Both the position numbers and the translations under genes were made by a program. From NCBI GenBank assembly GCA_019635755.1, contig JAHBYW010000003.1:372001-436000 (forward strand): DNA of 64,000 bases. Direction: 5' to 3'. Positions 7,614-16,764 of this stretch are shown one piece after another. How positions within the stretch are numbered: position 1 is the stretch's first letter; every line of letters begins with the position of its first letter. This stretch comes from Rhizobiaceae bacterium (lineage in GTDB: Bacteria > Pseudomonadota > Alphaproteobacteria > Rhizobiales > Rhizobiaceae). The notes beneath the pieces were generated by a model. That model was not told the origin of the DNA and did no database searches. It was given only the letters and a program-made list of their open reading frames with translations.

Positions 7614-8495
7614 ATGGCCTTCGGTCCCCACCTTCTCCTGGCGACTCTGGATGGCCTCGTCACCGCGGCGATCCTGGCGCTCACGGCGCTCGGCCTGTCG
7701 CTCGTGTTCGGCGTCATGCGCGTCGTCAATGTCGCGCATGGCGAGTTCTTCATGCTGGGCGCAATCGTTGCCTGGTTCGTGTCGAGCCTTGTGGACGCCC
7801 ACCCTGCGATCGGCTTCCTCGCGGCCCTGGTCGTCAGCCCGCTGGTCGTCGGCGCTGTCGCGCTGGTGTCCGAGCGCCTGGTCCTGCGGCGCCTGAACTA
7901 CCAGCCCGAGGCGACGATCGTCGCCACCATCGGCATGCTCTACATCATCCAGCAGCTCGCGCTCACGACCTTCGGTCCGGCGGCTCGCGCGGTGCCCGCC
8001 CCCTTCAGCCTGCGGATCGATTTTCCCTGGTTCGGCTACTCCGGCTACAAGCTCGCCGTCATCGCGGCAGCCGTGCTGCTCATCCTGGCGACCTGGTTCG
8101 TGCTGACGCGGACCAGGGTCGGGCTGGTGATGCGCGCGACACAGTATGACAGCGAAACGGCGCAGGCCTTCGGCATTCCGGTCGACCGCGTCTACGCCGG
8201 CGTGTTCGCGACGGGTGCGATGCTGGCGGCGGTCGCTGCCGTACTGATCGTGCCCGTCCAGCAGGCCTACTACCTGATGGGGCTGGACCCGCTGCTGCTC
8301 TCGTTCATCGTCGTCATCATCGGCGGCCTCGGCAGCCTGCGCGGAACCGTCGTCGCCGCGGTGCTGGTCGGCGTCGGAGACGGCGTCGTGTCGGCGTTCT
8401 TCTCGCCGACGCTGGCGAAGATCATTGCGACGCTGCTGGTCGCGCTGGTGCTCGTCTTCCGGCCGCAGGGCCTGTTCGGAACCACGGCGCGATGA
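7614..8495 (+). CDS. livH: Branched-chain amino acid type ABC permease (LivH family)
   Basis: Inner-membrane permease of 293 residues with about eight hydrophobic segments. Family marks are GLSLVFGVMRVVNVAHGEFFMLGA near residue 25 and the EAA-like loop IGGLGSLRGTVVAAVLVG near residue 225. Its ATG directly abuts the toxin stop codon, and its end overlaps livM by 4 nt (ATGA). It pairs with LivM to form the membrane channel energised by the LivG and LivF ATPases. The gene name denotes the family and not a demonstrated amino-acid substrate. Confidence 0.93.
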   Translation: MAFGPHLLLATLDGLVTAAILALTALGLSLVFGVMRVVNVAHGEFFMLGAIVAWFVSSLVDAHPAIGFLAALVVSPLVVGAVALVSERLVLRRLNYQPEATIVATIGMLYIIQQLALTTFGPAARAVPAPFSLRIDFPWFGYSGYKLAVIAAAVLLILATWFVLTRTRVGLVMRATQYDSETAQAFGIPVDRVYAGVFATGAMLAAVAAVLIVPVQQAYYLMGLDPLLLSFIVVIIGGLGSLRGTVVAAVLVGVGDGVVSAFFSPTLAKIIATLLVALVLVFRPQGLFGTTAR

Positions 8496-9454
8496 CCGAC
8501 CGCGCCTTCGCTCCGACGCTCGCCCTGCACCTCGGCGTCATCGCCGTGCTGGCTGTCCTGCAGTTCGTGCTGCCGGACTATCACCACGGCCTGCTCGCCC
8601 GCATCATGGTGCTGGCCATCTTCGCCATGGGGTACAATCTTCTCTTCGGCTATGTCGGGCTGCTTAGCCTCGGCCACGCGATGTTCTTCTCCGCCGGGCT
8701 CTATGGTGCCGGCCTGCCAGTCTTCCATCTCGGCTGGGGCGTGCCGGCGGCCTTTGCGGCCGGAATCGCGGCTGGCGGCCTGCTCGCCTTGCTGGTCGGC
8801 GTGCTGGTGCTGCGGACCACGGGCGTCGCCTTCATGATCGTGACGATGATGTTCGCGCAGGCCTTCTATCTGGCGATCCTCTATTTCGCGCCGTGGACGA
8901 AAGGATCCGAGGGCTTCGTCCTTCCCCAGGCGGCGCGCGCCATCGACATCGCCGGCGCGCGGTGGGACCTGACCAGCCCCTCGATGCGCTACTGGACCGC
9001 GCTGCTGCTGTTTTCGGCCGTGCTCGCACTGACGCTTTATGTCGCCCGCTCTCCCTACGGCCGTGTGCTGGTCGCCATCCGCGAGAACGAGGAGCGCACG
9101 CGGATGCTTGGCTATGACACCTTTGCCACCAAGTTGCTGGCGGTCGTCCTGTCGGGTGCGATCTGCGCGGCGTCCGGCGCCGCCTATGTGCTGATCTTCG
9201 GCTATGCGGGCTCTACGCTCGCCTCCATCCAGTACTCGATCCTGCCGCTGCTCTGGGTGCTGCTCGGCGGCGCGGCAACGACGCTGGGGCCGCTGCTCGG
9301 CACCGTCTTCATGTACTATGTGATCGACGTCGCCAGCGGCTACACAACGGCCTGGCTGCTGATTGTCGGCATCGTCCTGATCCTGCTCGTCCTCTTCTTC
9401 CCGCGAGGGGTTCTCGGCACGATCCGCGAACGTTGGGTGCCATGGCTGCCGTGA
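8492..9454 (+). CDS. livM: Branched-chain amino acid type ABC permease (LivM family)
   Basis: Second permease, 320 residues, about nine to ten hydrophobic segments. The [21 protein letters not shown] block near residue 47 and the late [15 protein letters not shown] loop (EAA-type contact for the ATPases) are characteristic of LivM. The middle [11 protein letters not shown] segment also matches family members. It starts inside the livH stop (ATGA overlap) and overlaps livG by 13 nt, so the four transport genes are translationally coupled. Confidence 0.93.
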   Translation: MTDRAFAPTLALHLGVIAVLAVLQFVLPDYHHGLLARIMVLAIFAMGYNLLFGYVGLLSLGHAMFFSAGLYGAGLPVFHLGWGVPAAFAAGIAAGGLLALLVGVLVLRTTGVAFMIVTMMFAQAFYLAILYFAPWTKGSEGFVLPQAARAIDIAGARWDLTSPSMRYWTALLLFSAVLALTLYVARSPYGRVLVAIRENEERTRMLGYDTFATKLLAVVLSGAICAASGAAYVLIFGYAGSTLASIQYSILPLLWVLLGGAATTLGPLLGTVFMYYVIDVASGYTTAWLLIVGIVLILLVLFFPRGVLGTIRERWVPWLP

Positions 9455-10185
9455 GCCCGATCCTGGTCACCAAAGGCCTGTCGCGCAGCTTTGGCGGACT
9501 GAAGGCCGTCGACGACGTCGACTTCGAGATGGCGCCCGGCGAGATCCGCGCGCTGATCGGTCCGAACGGCGCCGGCAAGACCACGTTCGTCAGCCTCGTC
9601 TGCGGCCGGGTCGAGCCGACTGGCGGGACGATCATCTTCGACGGCGAGGACGTCACCCGGCTGGCGGCGCATCAGCGGGTCCGGCGCGGCATCGCCTATA
9701 CGTTCCAGATCACTAGCGTCTTCGGCAACCTGACCGCGTGGGACAATGTCGCGCTGGCCGTGCAGCGCCACGCCGGCAAGGGCCCGCGCGGTGCCCGCGG
9801 GCTGCGCGAAGGCGTGCAGGAGGCCCTGTTGCGCACCGGGCTCGCCGGGCGCCAAGGCGTGCTCGCGGCCAACCTCGCCTACGGCCACCAGCGCCTTCTG
9901 GAGGTCGCCATGGGCCTGGCGCTCAAGCCGCGCCTGCTGATCCTGGACGAACCGACGCAGGGCCTGTCGGACGGCGAGATCGACGGCTTCGTGGGACTGG
10001 TCCGCGACATCGCGCGCGACGCGACGGTGCTGCTGATCGAGCACAACATGGACGTCGTGATGCGGCTGGCGGACCGCATCACCGTGCTCAATGCCGGCCG
10101 CATCCTTGCCGAGGGCGCGCCCGACGCCATCCGCGCCGACGCCGAGGTCCAGCAAGCCTATCTCGGGGCACCGGCCGATGGCTGA
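9442..10185 (+). CDS. livG: Liv-type ABC transporter ATP-binding protein (LivG family)
   Basis: ATPase of 247 residues. It has the Walker [10 protein letters not shown] near residue 40, a Q-loop in [17 protein letters not shown], a signature region degenerated to [15 protein letters not shown] (normal for LivG, which has SYGxQRxLEIA), Walker [14 protein letters not shown] and the H-loop [10 protein letters not shown] use ATG 9442 over the TTG at 9433; it overlaps livM by 13 nt. It forms a heterodimer with LivF. Confidence 0.93.
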   Translation: MAAVSPILVTKGLSRSFGGLKAVDDVDFEMAPGEIRALIGPNGAGKTTFVSLVCGRVEPTGGTIIFDGEDVTRLAAHQRVRRGIAYTFQITSVFGNLTAWDNVALAVQRHAGKGPRGARGLREGVQEALLRTGLAGRQGVLAANLAYGHQRLLEVAMGLALKPRLLILDEPTQGLSDGEIDGFVGLVRDIARDATVLLIEHNMDVVMRLADRITVLNAGRILAEGAPDAIRADAEVQQAYLGAPADG

Positions 10186-10885
10186 GGTGCTGACGGTGAC
10201 GCGGCTGAGCAGCGGCTACGGCGAACTGCCGGTGCTGCACGGCGTATCGTTCGACCTGCGCGACGCGGAGGTGCTGTGCCTGCTCGGCCGCAACGGCGCC
10301 GGAAAGACTACGCTGCTCAAGACGATCATGGGGCTTGTACCGGCGACGGCGGGTTCGACGCAGTTGCGCGGGCGGGAGCTGACGCGGCTTTCCGCCCACG
10401 AGGTGCCCCGCGCGGGCATCGCCTATGTGCCGCAGGGGCGGCGGCTGTTCGCCGAGATGACCGTCGCCGAAAACCTCGAGATCGGCCTGATGGCACGGCA
10501 GAAGGGGCACGCGACGCGCGAGCGCGTGCTCGACCTCTTCCCGGTCTTGCGCGAGCGGCTGAGGCAGCGCTCCGGCACGCTGTCGGGAGGCGAGCAGCAG
10601 ATGCTGGCGATGGCGCGCGCGCTCTGTCTCGAGCCGGAAGTCCTGCTGCTCGACGAGCCGACCGAAGGCCTGATGCCGTCGATGATCGCCCGGATCCGTG
10701 AAGCGGTAGCGGCGCTCCGGGCCGAGGGCGTGTCGACGATCCTGGTCGAGCAGCGCGTGGACGCGGTGCTTGCCGTCGCCGACCGCGTGCTCTTCCTCGA
10801 GAATGGGCGCTCCCGAGACGTGCTCGACGTCGCGACCGTCCGCGCCGACCCTGCGATGGTAAGGCGATACGTCGGCGTTGGATGA
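10178..10885 (+). CDS. livF: Liv-type ABC transporter ATP-binding protein (LivF family)
   Basis: ATPase of 235 residues from ATG 10178, which overlaps the livG stop by 8 nt; the longer frame back to 10091 adds a proline-rich non-homologous tail. Walker A is GRNGAGKTTLLKT, the signature is LSGGEQQMLAMARAL, Walker B is EVLLLDEPTEGL, and VEQRVDAVLAVADR follows as in LivF. The phrase IAYVPQGRRLFAEMTVAENLEIG is typical of the family. It is the last gene of the transporter operon and converges with the antiporter gene 19 bp away. Confidence 0.93.
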   Translation: MAEVLTVTRLSSGYGELPVLHGVSFDLRDAEVLCLLGRNGAGKTTLLKTIMGLVPATAGSTQLRGRELTRLSAHEVPRAGIAYVPQGRRLFAEMTVAENLEIGLMARQKGHATRERVLDLFPVLRERLRQRSGTLSGGEQQMLAMARALCLEPEVLLLDEPTEGLMPSMIARIREAVAALRAEGVSTILVEQRVDAVLAVADRVLFLENGRSRDVLDVATVRADPAMVRRYVGVG

Positions 10886-10904
10886 GGCCCGCGGGTCGCT
10901 TCGG

Positions 10905-12383
10905 TTATCCGAAGAACAGCCACCCCGTCAGCAGGAAGGTCGGGATCAGCACCGCGCCGGACCACAGCATGTAGCCGAAGAAGCTGGGCATCCTGACACC
11001 ACGCTCCCTGGCGATGGCGTAGACCATGAAGTTCGGCGCGTTGCCGATGTAGGTGTTGGCGCCCATGAACACCGCGCCCGTCGAGATGGCGGCAAGCGTG
11101 GTGGCCAGCGTCGTCATCAGCACCTGCGGGTCGCCGCCGGCGAGCTCGAAGAAGACCAGATAGGTCGGCGCGTTGTCGAGGAAGGACGACAGCACGCCGG
11201 TCATCCAGAAATAGGCGAGGTCGTCCGGTGCGCCGGTGGGGCCGGTGACGAGGGACACCAGCGGCGCCAGCGCCCCTGCCGTGCCGGCGCGCAGGATCGC
11301 GATCACGGGCACGATGCAGATGAAGATGCCGGCGAAGAGTTTCGCCACCTCGGCGATCGGACCCCAGGTGAACCCGTTGGCCTCGCGAAAATGCCGCGAC
11401 GTGACCTTGAGCGAGATCAGCGCGAGCGCGAGGATGATGGCATCGCGCACGATGTTCTGCCATTCGAGCGGCACGCCCGCGACGGTGAAGGCGACACCGG
11501 GTTTCCACGACGCGGACAGCAGGATGGCGCCGATGACGCCGGCGAGCAGCGGCAGGTTGACGAGGCCGCGCAGGCGAACCCGGCTGTCCGGCGTCGGATC
11601 CTTGATCTTGGGCAATCCTGCCTCGCGGACATGCAGCCAGCTGTCGAGTGCCAGGAAGGCGGCAAGCACCACGCCGCCTACGAACAGCGTCTCCATCCAG
11701 ATGTGCGTCGTCGTCCAGAAGAAATCGATGCCACGCAGGAAGCCGACGAACAGCGGCGGATCGCCGAGCGGGGTCAGCGATCCGCCGATGTTCGAGACCA
11801 GGAAGATGAAGAACACGACGACATGAGCGTTGAACGGGCGGTTGTCGTTCGCCCGGATCACCGGCCGGATCATGATCATCGACGCGCCGGTGGTGCCTAC
11901 CACCGATGCCAGCAGCGCCCCGATGAGCAGCAGCGCCGCATTGGTCAGCGGTGTCCCGTGGATATTGCCCGCGACGAGGATGCCGCCGGCGATGGTGAAG
12001 AGCGCGAACAGCAGGATGATGAAGGAGAGGTATTCGAGCAGCAGCGTGTGAAGCAGGGCCTCCGCCGAGATCGCCGGGCCGAAGGAGAGCGCCATCGGCA
12101 CGACTACGAGCGCAGCCCAGCCGGCGGCGATTTTGCCGTAATGGTGCTCCCACACATGCGGGTAGAGGAGCGGTCCGGTGGCGATGGACAGCAGCAGTCC
12201 TGCGAAGGGCAGTGCCCAGAGCAGCGACATCGCAGCCCCCGGCAGGCCATGCGCCTCCGCGGCGGCGGCAGTCGCCGTGGACGCCAGAAGCGCCAGCACG
12301 GCGACGGCGCTCCGGCGCGCAAGCGCGCGGTGGGGCCGGGATGGACCTGTCATCCGCGCGCGAACGGCTGGGATCGGGCTCAT
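10905..12383 (-). CDS. Sodium:proton antiporter / CitMHS-like ion transporter
   Basis: About 492 residues from ATG 12383, which overlaps the pncA stop by 4 nt (ATGA); the longer frame into pncA is not used. After a signal-like first segment there are about eleven hydrophobic stretches. Hallmarks are the two-fold repeated pore motifs VVFFIFLVSNIGGSLTPLGDPPLFVGFLRG and GVLSSFLDNAPTYLVFF...GANTYIGNAPNFMVYAIARERG, as in the ion-transporter superfamily that includes NhaD antiporters and citrate-type carriers. The substrate could be Na+/H+ or an organic acid. Coupling to nicotinamidase makes export of nicotinate or ammonium-linked ion balance conceivable, but that is inference. Confidence 0.82.
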   Translation of the reverse strand: MSPIPAVRARMTGPSRPHRALARRSAVAVLALLASTATAAAAEAHGLPGAAMSLLWALPFAGLLLSIATGPLLYPHVWEHHYGKIAAGWAALVVVPMALSFGPAISAEALLHTLLLEYLSFIILLFALFTIAGGILVAGNIHGTPLTNAALLLIGALLASVVGTTGASMIMIRPVIRANDNRPFNAHVVVFFIFLVSNIGGSLTPLGDPPLFVGFLRGIDFFWTTTHIWMETLFVGGVVLAAFLALDSWLHVREAGLPKIKDPTPDSRVRLRGLVNLPLLAGVIGAILLSASWKPGVAFTVAGVPLEWQNIVRDAIILALALISLKVTSRHFREANGFTWGPIAEVAKLFAGIFICIVPVIAILRAGTAGALAPLVSLVTGPTGAPDDLAYFWMTGVLSSFLDNAPTYLVFFELAGGDPQVLMTTLATTLAAISTGAVFMGANTYIGNAPNFMVYAIARERGVRMPSFFGYMLWSGAVLIPTFLLTGWLFFG

Positions 12384-12979
12384 GCCAGCGAGACGCCGGC
12401 CTGGCGCATCCGTTCCGTCATCGCCGCCAGCGAGCCTCCGAGGTCGATGGCGCGGCAGGCATCCAGCCGCACGCGCGTGCGAAAGCCCTGCGCGACGGCG
12501 TCGAGCGCCGAGTAGGCGACGCAATAGTCGGTCGCCAGGCCCACGAGGGTCAGGTCGTCGATGCCGCGCTCGCGCAGATAGCCGGCAAGGCCGGTCGGCG
12601 TGATGCGGTCGTTCTCGAAGAACGCCGAATAGGAATCGATCGCCGGGCGGAACCCCTTGCGGATGATCAGCTCGGCCTTCATCCGGTTGAGGTCCGGATG
12701 GAAGTTGGCACCGCCGCTGCCCTGGATGCAGTGGTCGGGCCACAGCGTCTGGTCGCCATAGGCGACCCTGATCGTCTCGAACGGCTGGCGGCCCGGATGG
12801 CTCGACGCGAAGCTCGAGTGACGTTGCGCATGCCAGTCCTGCGTCAGGATGACATGCTCGAAGCCAGCCGCGATATCGTTCACCAGCGGCACGATCTCGT
12901 CGCCGCCGGCGACTGCAAGCGCGCCGCCCGGGCAGAAATCGTTCTGGACGTCGATGACGATCAGCGCCTTGTTCGACAT
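12380..12979 (-). CDS. pncA: Nicotinamidase (isochorismatase-fold amidohydrolase)
   Basis: Hydrolyses nicotinamide to nicotinate and ammonia. The catalytic triad is visible: Asp10 in VIDVQNDFCPGGAL, Lys108 in IIRKGFRPAIDSYS, and Cys143 in GLATDYCVAYSALDA. The metal-site block DWHAQRHSSF (Asp48, His50, His54) and the PDHCIQGSGG loop are those of PncA and not of general isochorismatases. Length of 199 residues is normal. It heads a leftward two-gene unit with the antiporter and diverges from the hydroxylase operon. With pncB it completes nicotinamide salvage, and it could feed nicotinate to the catabolic operon opposite. Confidence 0.93.
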   Translation of the reverse strand: MSNKALIVIDVQNDFCPGGALAVAGGDEIVPLVNDIAAGFEHVILTQDWHAQRHSSFASSHPGRQPFETIRVAYGDQTLWPDHCIQGSGGANFHPDLNRMKAELIIRKGFRPAIDSYSAFFENDRITPTGLAGYLRERGIDDLTLVGLATDYCVAYSALDAVAQGFRTRVRLDACRAIDLGGSLAAMTERMRQAGVSLA

Positions 12980-13083
12980 GGCCCCCTCTCTCGTTTCGCG
13001 AACTCTGCGGAAAACGGCGACGGCGTCAACCGCAATCGTCGCCTTCTGCGGCGGCGGCTTTGACTTTGGCGGAGCGACGGGTA

Positions 13084-13103
13084 ATCATTTGCATACGAAT
13101 GAT
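13084..13103. promoter_or_regulatory. Candidate MarR operator between pncA and the hydroxylase operon
   Basis: ATCATTTGCATACGAATGAT is a 20-bp inverted repeat with perfect ATCATT/AATGAT arms; 8 of 10 positions per half match. It lies 105 bp upstream of pncA (leftward) and 12 bp upstream of the FAD-subunit start (rightward), a place where a repressor could control both. A MarR-family gene closes the rightward gene set and is the natural candidate. Confidence 0.5.
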
Positions 13104-13114
13104 CTCGTTCGCTC

Positions 13115-13996
13115 GTGCAGGAGCGGCTCGTGGCTCGCTACGCAAGACCAGAAACGGTCGACGAAGCGTTGGACCTCCTCGGCGGAGGGTCCTGGCGGGT
13201 GCTCGCGGGCGGAACGGACTTCTACCCCGCGCTGGGTGCGAGGCCCGTCGGCGATAACGTGCTGGACATCAGCCGGCTGTTCGGATTGCGCGGTCTTTCG
13301 GAGACGGCGGACCATATCGTCATCGGCGCCCGCACGACCTGGACCGATATCATCGGCGCGACGCTTCCTCCCGCCTTCGACGCGCTGAGGCAGGCGGCAC
13401 GCGACGTCGGCTCGATCCAGATCCAGAACCGCGCGACCGTTGCCGGTAATCTCTGCAACGCCTCCCCCGCAGCCGACGGGGTTCCCGCACTGATGGTGCT
13501 CGATGCCGAGGTCGAGTTGCGGTCCCGCTCCGGCACGCGCTGGCTGGCCCTCGACGCGTTCCTGCTCGGCAACAGGGTGACGGCCCTGAGGACGAACGAA
13601 CTGCTCACCAGCGTACGTGTGCCGAAGCGGTCGGCCACCGGCACGTCGTCCTTCTACAAGCTCGGCGCAAGGCGCTATCTCGTGATCTCCATCGCCATGG
13701 TCGCGGCGCGGCTCGTCATCGACGACGCCGGCAACATCGCGGATGCCGCGGTCTGTGTCGGCGCATGCTCCGCCGTCGCGCGCCGCCTCGGCGCGCTTGA
13801 GGCTGCGCTCAGGGGCGGCCGCGCCGACGGCTCGCTGCCGGGCCTGGTCCGTCCCGAACATCTGGCGCCGCTGGCGCCGATCGACGACGTGCGGGGCAGC
13901 GCCGCCTACCGGCGCGACGCGGCGCTGGAGATCGTCCGGCGCGCAATCGCGGCGGCGCTCGACGACAGTGCCGACGGCAGCGGGATCGCGGCATGA
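13115..13996 (+). CDS. FAD-binding subunit of a xanthine dehydrogenase-family hydroxylase (CoxM/XdhB-like)
   Basis: Flavoprotein subunit of 293 residues that takes electrons from the iron-sulfur domain of the partner and passes them on. The FAD-binding marks are WRVLAGGTDFYPAL near residue 27 and QIQNRATVAGNLCNASPAADGVPALMVLDAEVEL near residue 105, followed by a C-terminal CO-dehydrogenase-flavoprotein domain. Start is GTG 13115, with a possible second GTG at 13130. It overlaps the next gene by 4 nt (ATGA) and is the first gene of the five-gene hydroxylase operon. Confidence 0.93.
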   Translation: MQERLVARYARPETVDEALDLLGGGSWRVLAGGTDFYPALGARPVGDNVLDISRLFGLRGLSETADHIVIGARTTWTDIIGATLPPAFDALRQAARDVGSIQIQNRATVAGNLCNASPAADGVPALMVLDAEVELRSRSGTRWLALDAFLLGNRVTALRTNELLTSVRVPKRSATGTSSFYKLGARRYLVISIAMVAARLVIDDAGNIADAAVCVGACSAVARRLGALEAALRGGRADGSLPGLVRPEHLAPLAPIDDVRGSAAYRRDAALEIVRRAIAAALDDSADGSGIAA

Positions 13997-16764
13997 GAGC
14001 GGCGCTGGAGACGATCGCATTCGAGGTCAACGGCCGCGCGGTCGCCGTTTCGGCGTCGCCGGTCAGCCGCCTGTCCGCCGTGCTGCGCGACGAACTCGGC
14101 CTGACGGGCACCAAGGTCGGGTGCGACGCTGGCGACTGCGGCGCCTGCACGGTGCTGGTCGATGGCGAGACCGCCTGCGCCTGCCTGGTGCCGGTCGCGG
14201 GCATCGCCGGCGCGGCGGTGCGGACGGTCGAAGGCCTCGCCAATGGGACCTTGTCGGCATTACAGGCGTCCTTCCTGGAACACGGCGCCGCCCAGTGCGG
14301 CATCTGTACCCCCGGCCTGCTGGTCGCGGCGACGGCGCTGCTCGAACGCGATGCCGATCCGACAGAGCAGGAGGTCGCCGATGCGCTGGGCGGCGTGCTC
14401 TGCCGCTGCACCGGCTACCGCAAGATCGTGCAGGCGGTGCTCGCCGTGGCGGCGTCGGCCCGGCGGGACGCAGGGAAACAGAAGAACGGAGCGATCGTGC
14501 CGGCGGCCGGCGGCGCGGTCGGCGCGCGCGTGCCGCGGCTGGACGGGCTGGCGAAGGTCGTGGGCACCGAGTCGTTCGGCGCCGATTCCATTCCCGCCGA
14601 TGCGCTCTTCGTGCAGGTCATCCGCTCGCCGCACCACCGCGCCCGCTTCGCGTTCGGCGATATCGCCGCCTTCGCCAGCCGGCACGACGGGATCACGGCG
14701 GTCTTCACCGCCAGGGACGTTCCCGGCCGCAACCGCTTCGGCGTGCTGCCTCCCTTCGCCGACCAGCCGGCGCTGGCCGAGGGCGAGACGCGCTTTCGCG
14801 GCGAGGCCGTCGCACTTGTCGCGGGCGAGCGAGATGCGATTGCCGGGCTCGACCTCGCCGACTTTCCGGTGGAATGGCAGCCGCTGCCGCCGGCGCTGAT
14901 GCCCGCCGATGCGCGATCGGAGACCGCGCCGCTCCTGCACGAGAGCCGCGCCGGCAACATCCTGACGCGTGGGCTGGTCGAGCGGGGCGATCCCCAGGCA
15001 GGTCTCGACCGAGCCGCGCACAGGGCAAGCGGCTCGATCGAGACGGCCTTCGTCGAGCACGCCTATATCGAGCCGGAAGCCGGCTGGGCCGAGATGGACG
15101 GCGATACGCTCGTCATCCGGGCCTGCACCCAGGCGCCTTACATGGACCGTGACGACACCGCGCTCGTGCTCGGGCTTGCGCCGGAGCGCGTGCGCATCAT
15201 CCCGACCGCGACCGGCGGCGGCTTCGGCTCCAAGCTGGACATTTCGGTCCAGCCTCTCGTCGGGCTGGTGGCGCTGAAGACGGGGCGCCCGGCTGCGCTC
15301 GTCTACACCCGTGCCGAGTCGATGATGTCGACCACCAAGCGGCACCCCGCATCCATGCGCGCCACGATCGGCTGCGACGCCGACGGGCACGTCACCGGCA
15401 TGATCTTCGACGGCGAGTTCAACACCGGGCCGTATGCCAGCTGGGGCCCGACGGTCTCGACGCGGGTGCCCGTGCATGCTTCTGGCCCCTACATGACACC
15501 GAACTATCGCGCGACGAGCCGCGCCGTTCACACGAACGGCCCGATCGCCGGCGCGTTTCGCGGCTTCGGCGTGCCGCAGGCGACGATCATGCAGGAGACG
15601 CTCTACGACGAGCTCGCCGAAAAGACGGGCATCGACCGGCTGGCGTTCCGGCTGCGCAATGCCCTGCGGGACGGCTCCCGAACCGTCACCGGCCAGACGC
15701 TGGCCGGCGGGGTCGGCATCGTTGCCTGCCTCGAGGCGTTGCAGCCCCATTGGGACCGGGCGCTTGCGGACGCCGCAGCCGTCAATGCGGGCGACCGCCA
15801 CATCCGGCGGGGCGTCGGCGTAGCGTCATGCTGGTATGGCTGCGGCAACACAGCGCTCGCCAACCCGTCGACCATCCGCATCGGCATCTCTGCCGAAGGC
15901 CGCGTGCTGCTTCACCAGGGCGCGGTGGACATCGGGCAAGGCTCGAACACGGTCATCGCCCAGATCGCGGCGGATGCGCTCGGCCTGCCGCTTTCGGCCT
16001 TCGACCTTGTATCGGCGGACACCGCGCTGACGCCCGACGCCGGCAAGACGTCCGCCTCCCGCCAGACCGTCGTCACCGGCAAGGCGGCAGAGAAGGCCGC
16101 GCGGGCCCTGCGCGAAACCATCCTGCGGGGCGCCAACGTGTCCGACCGCGCGACGCTCGCGCTGGACGCCGGCAGGCTGACCGTGCGCGACGGCGATGCC
16201 GTCCGCCACCTGGACCTTGCCGCGCTCCCGAAGGACCCGTCCGGCTACGCATTCACCGCTGAGGAGAGCTACGATCCTCCGACCTCGCCGCTGGACCAAA
16301 AGGGCCAGGGCAATCCCTATGCCGTCTACGGCTGGGGCGCCCAGGTCGTGGAACTCGACGTCGACATGCGGCTGGGCACTGTGAAGCTGGTCAAGATCAC
16401 GGCAGCGCACGATGTCGGCCGCGCCATCAACCCGCTGCTGGTCGAGGGCCAGATCGAGGGCGGCATCGCGCAGGGGATCGGCATGGCGCTGATGGAGGAG
16501 TACATTCCCGGCCGCACGGAAAACCTGCACGACTATCTGATCCCCACCATCGGCGACGTGCCGCCGATCGAGTCGATCCTGGTCGAGGTTGCTGACCCGG
16601 AGGGACCGTTCGGCGCCAAGGGGCTGGGCGAACACGTGCTGATCCCGACCGCGCCGGCGATCCTCAATGCCGTCCGCCACGCGGCCGGGGTGCTGGTGAC
16701 GACGCTTCCGGCAACACCCAGCCGCGTGCTGGCGGCGATTCGACAAGCGGAGGCCTCGTCATGA
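13993..16764 (+). CDS. Molybdopterin hydroxylase with fused 2Fe-2S domain (xanthine/nicotinate dehydrogenase-like)
   Basis: 923 residues combining two subunits that are usually separate. The N-terminal domain has the plant-ferredoxin cluster Cys44, Cys49, Cys52, Cys64 and the second 2Fe-2S cluster Cys102, Cys105, Cys137, Cys139. From about residue 170 comes the Mo-cofactor subunit with GGGFGSKLDISVQ, AFRGFGVPQA, QGSNTVIAQIAADALG and the final GAKGLGEHV, in which Glu880 is the family's catalytic base. The enzyme hydroxylates a carbon next to a ring nitrogen using water. There is no carbon-monoxide dehydrogenase active-site loop. The next gene resembles 6-hydroxynicotinate reductase, so nicotinate to 6-hydroxynicotinate is the most economical guess, but other N-heterocycles remain possible. 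Confidence 0.93.
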   Translation: MRAALETIAFEVNGRAVAVSASPVSRLSAVLRDELGLTGTKVGCDAGDCGACTVLVDGETACACLVPVAGIAGAAVRTVEGLANGTLSALQASFLEHGAAQCGICTPGLLVAATALLERDADPTEQEVADALGGVLCRCTGYRKIVQAVLAVAASARRDAGKQKNGAIVPAAGGAVGARVPRLDGLAKVVGTESFGADSIPADALFVQVIRSPHHRARFAFGDIAAFASRHDGITAVFTARDVPGRNRFGVLPPFADQPALAEGETRFRGEAVALVAGERDAIAGLDLADFPVEWQPLPPALMPADARSETAPLLHESRAGNILTRGLVERGDPQAGLDRAAHRASGSIETAFVEHAYIEPEAGWAEMDGDTLVIRACTQAPYMDRDDTALVLGLAPERVRIIPTATGGGFGSKLDISVQPLVGLVALKTGRPAALVYTRAESMMSTTKRHPASMRATIGCDADGHVTGMIFDGEFNTGPYASWGPTVSTRVPVHASGPYMTPNYRATSRAVHTNGPIAGAFRGFGVPQATIMQETLYDELAEKTGIDRLAFRLRNALRDGSRTVTGQTLAGGVGIVACLEALQPHWDRALADAAAVNAGDRHIRRGVGVASCWYGCGNTALANPSTIRIGISAEGRVLLHQGAVDIGQGSNTVIAQIAADALGLPLSAFDLVSADTALTPDAGKTSASRQTVVTGKAAEKAARALRETILRGANVSDRATLALDAGRLTVRDGDAVRHLDLAALPKDPSGYAFTAEESYDPPTSPLDQKGQGNPYAVYGWGAQVVELDVDMRLGTVKLVKITAAHDVGRAINPLLVEGQIEGGIAQGIGMALMEEYIPGRTENLHDYLIPTIGDVPPIESILVEVADPEGPFGAKGLGEHVLIPTAPAILNAVRHAAGVLVTTLPATPSRVLAAIRQAEASS

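Noticed and set aside
10878-12515. Rightward 545-codon frame opposite the antiporter
   Set aside because: Highly charged, repetitive composition without motifs; the leftward antiporter has conserved pore motifs and coupling to pncA.
13993-16764. Reading the Mo hydroxylase as carbon-monoxide dehydrogenase
   Set aside because: The fused 2Fe-2S arrangement and the AFRGFGVPQA region are those of xanthine/nicotinate-type enzymes, and no CO-dehydrogenase active-site loop with its cysteine was found.
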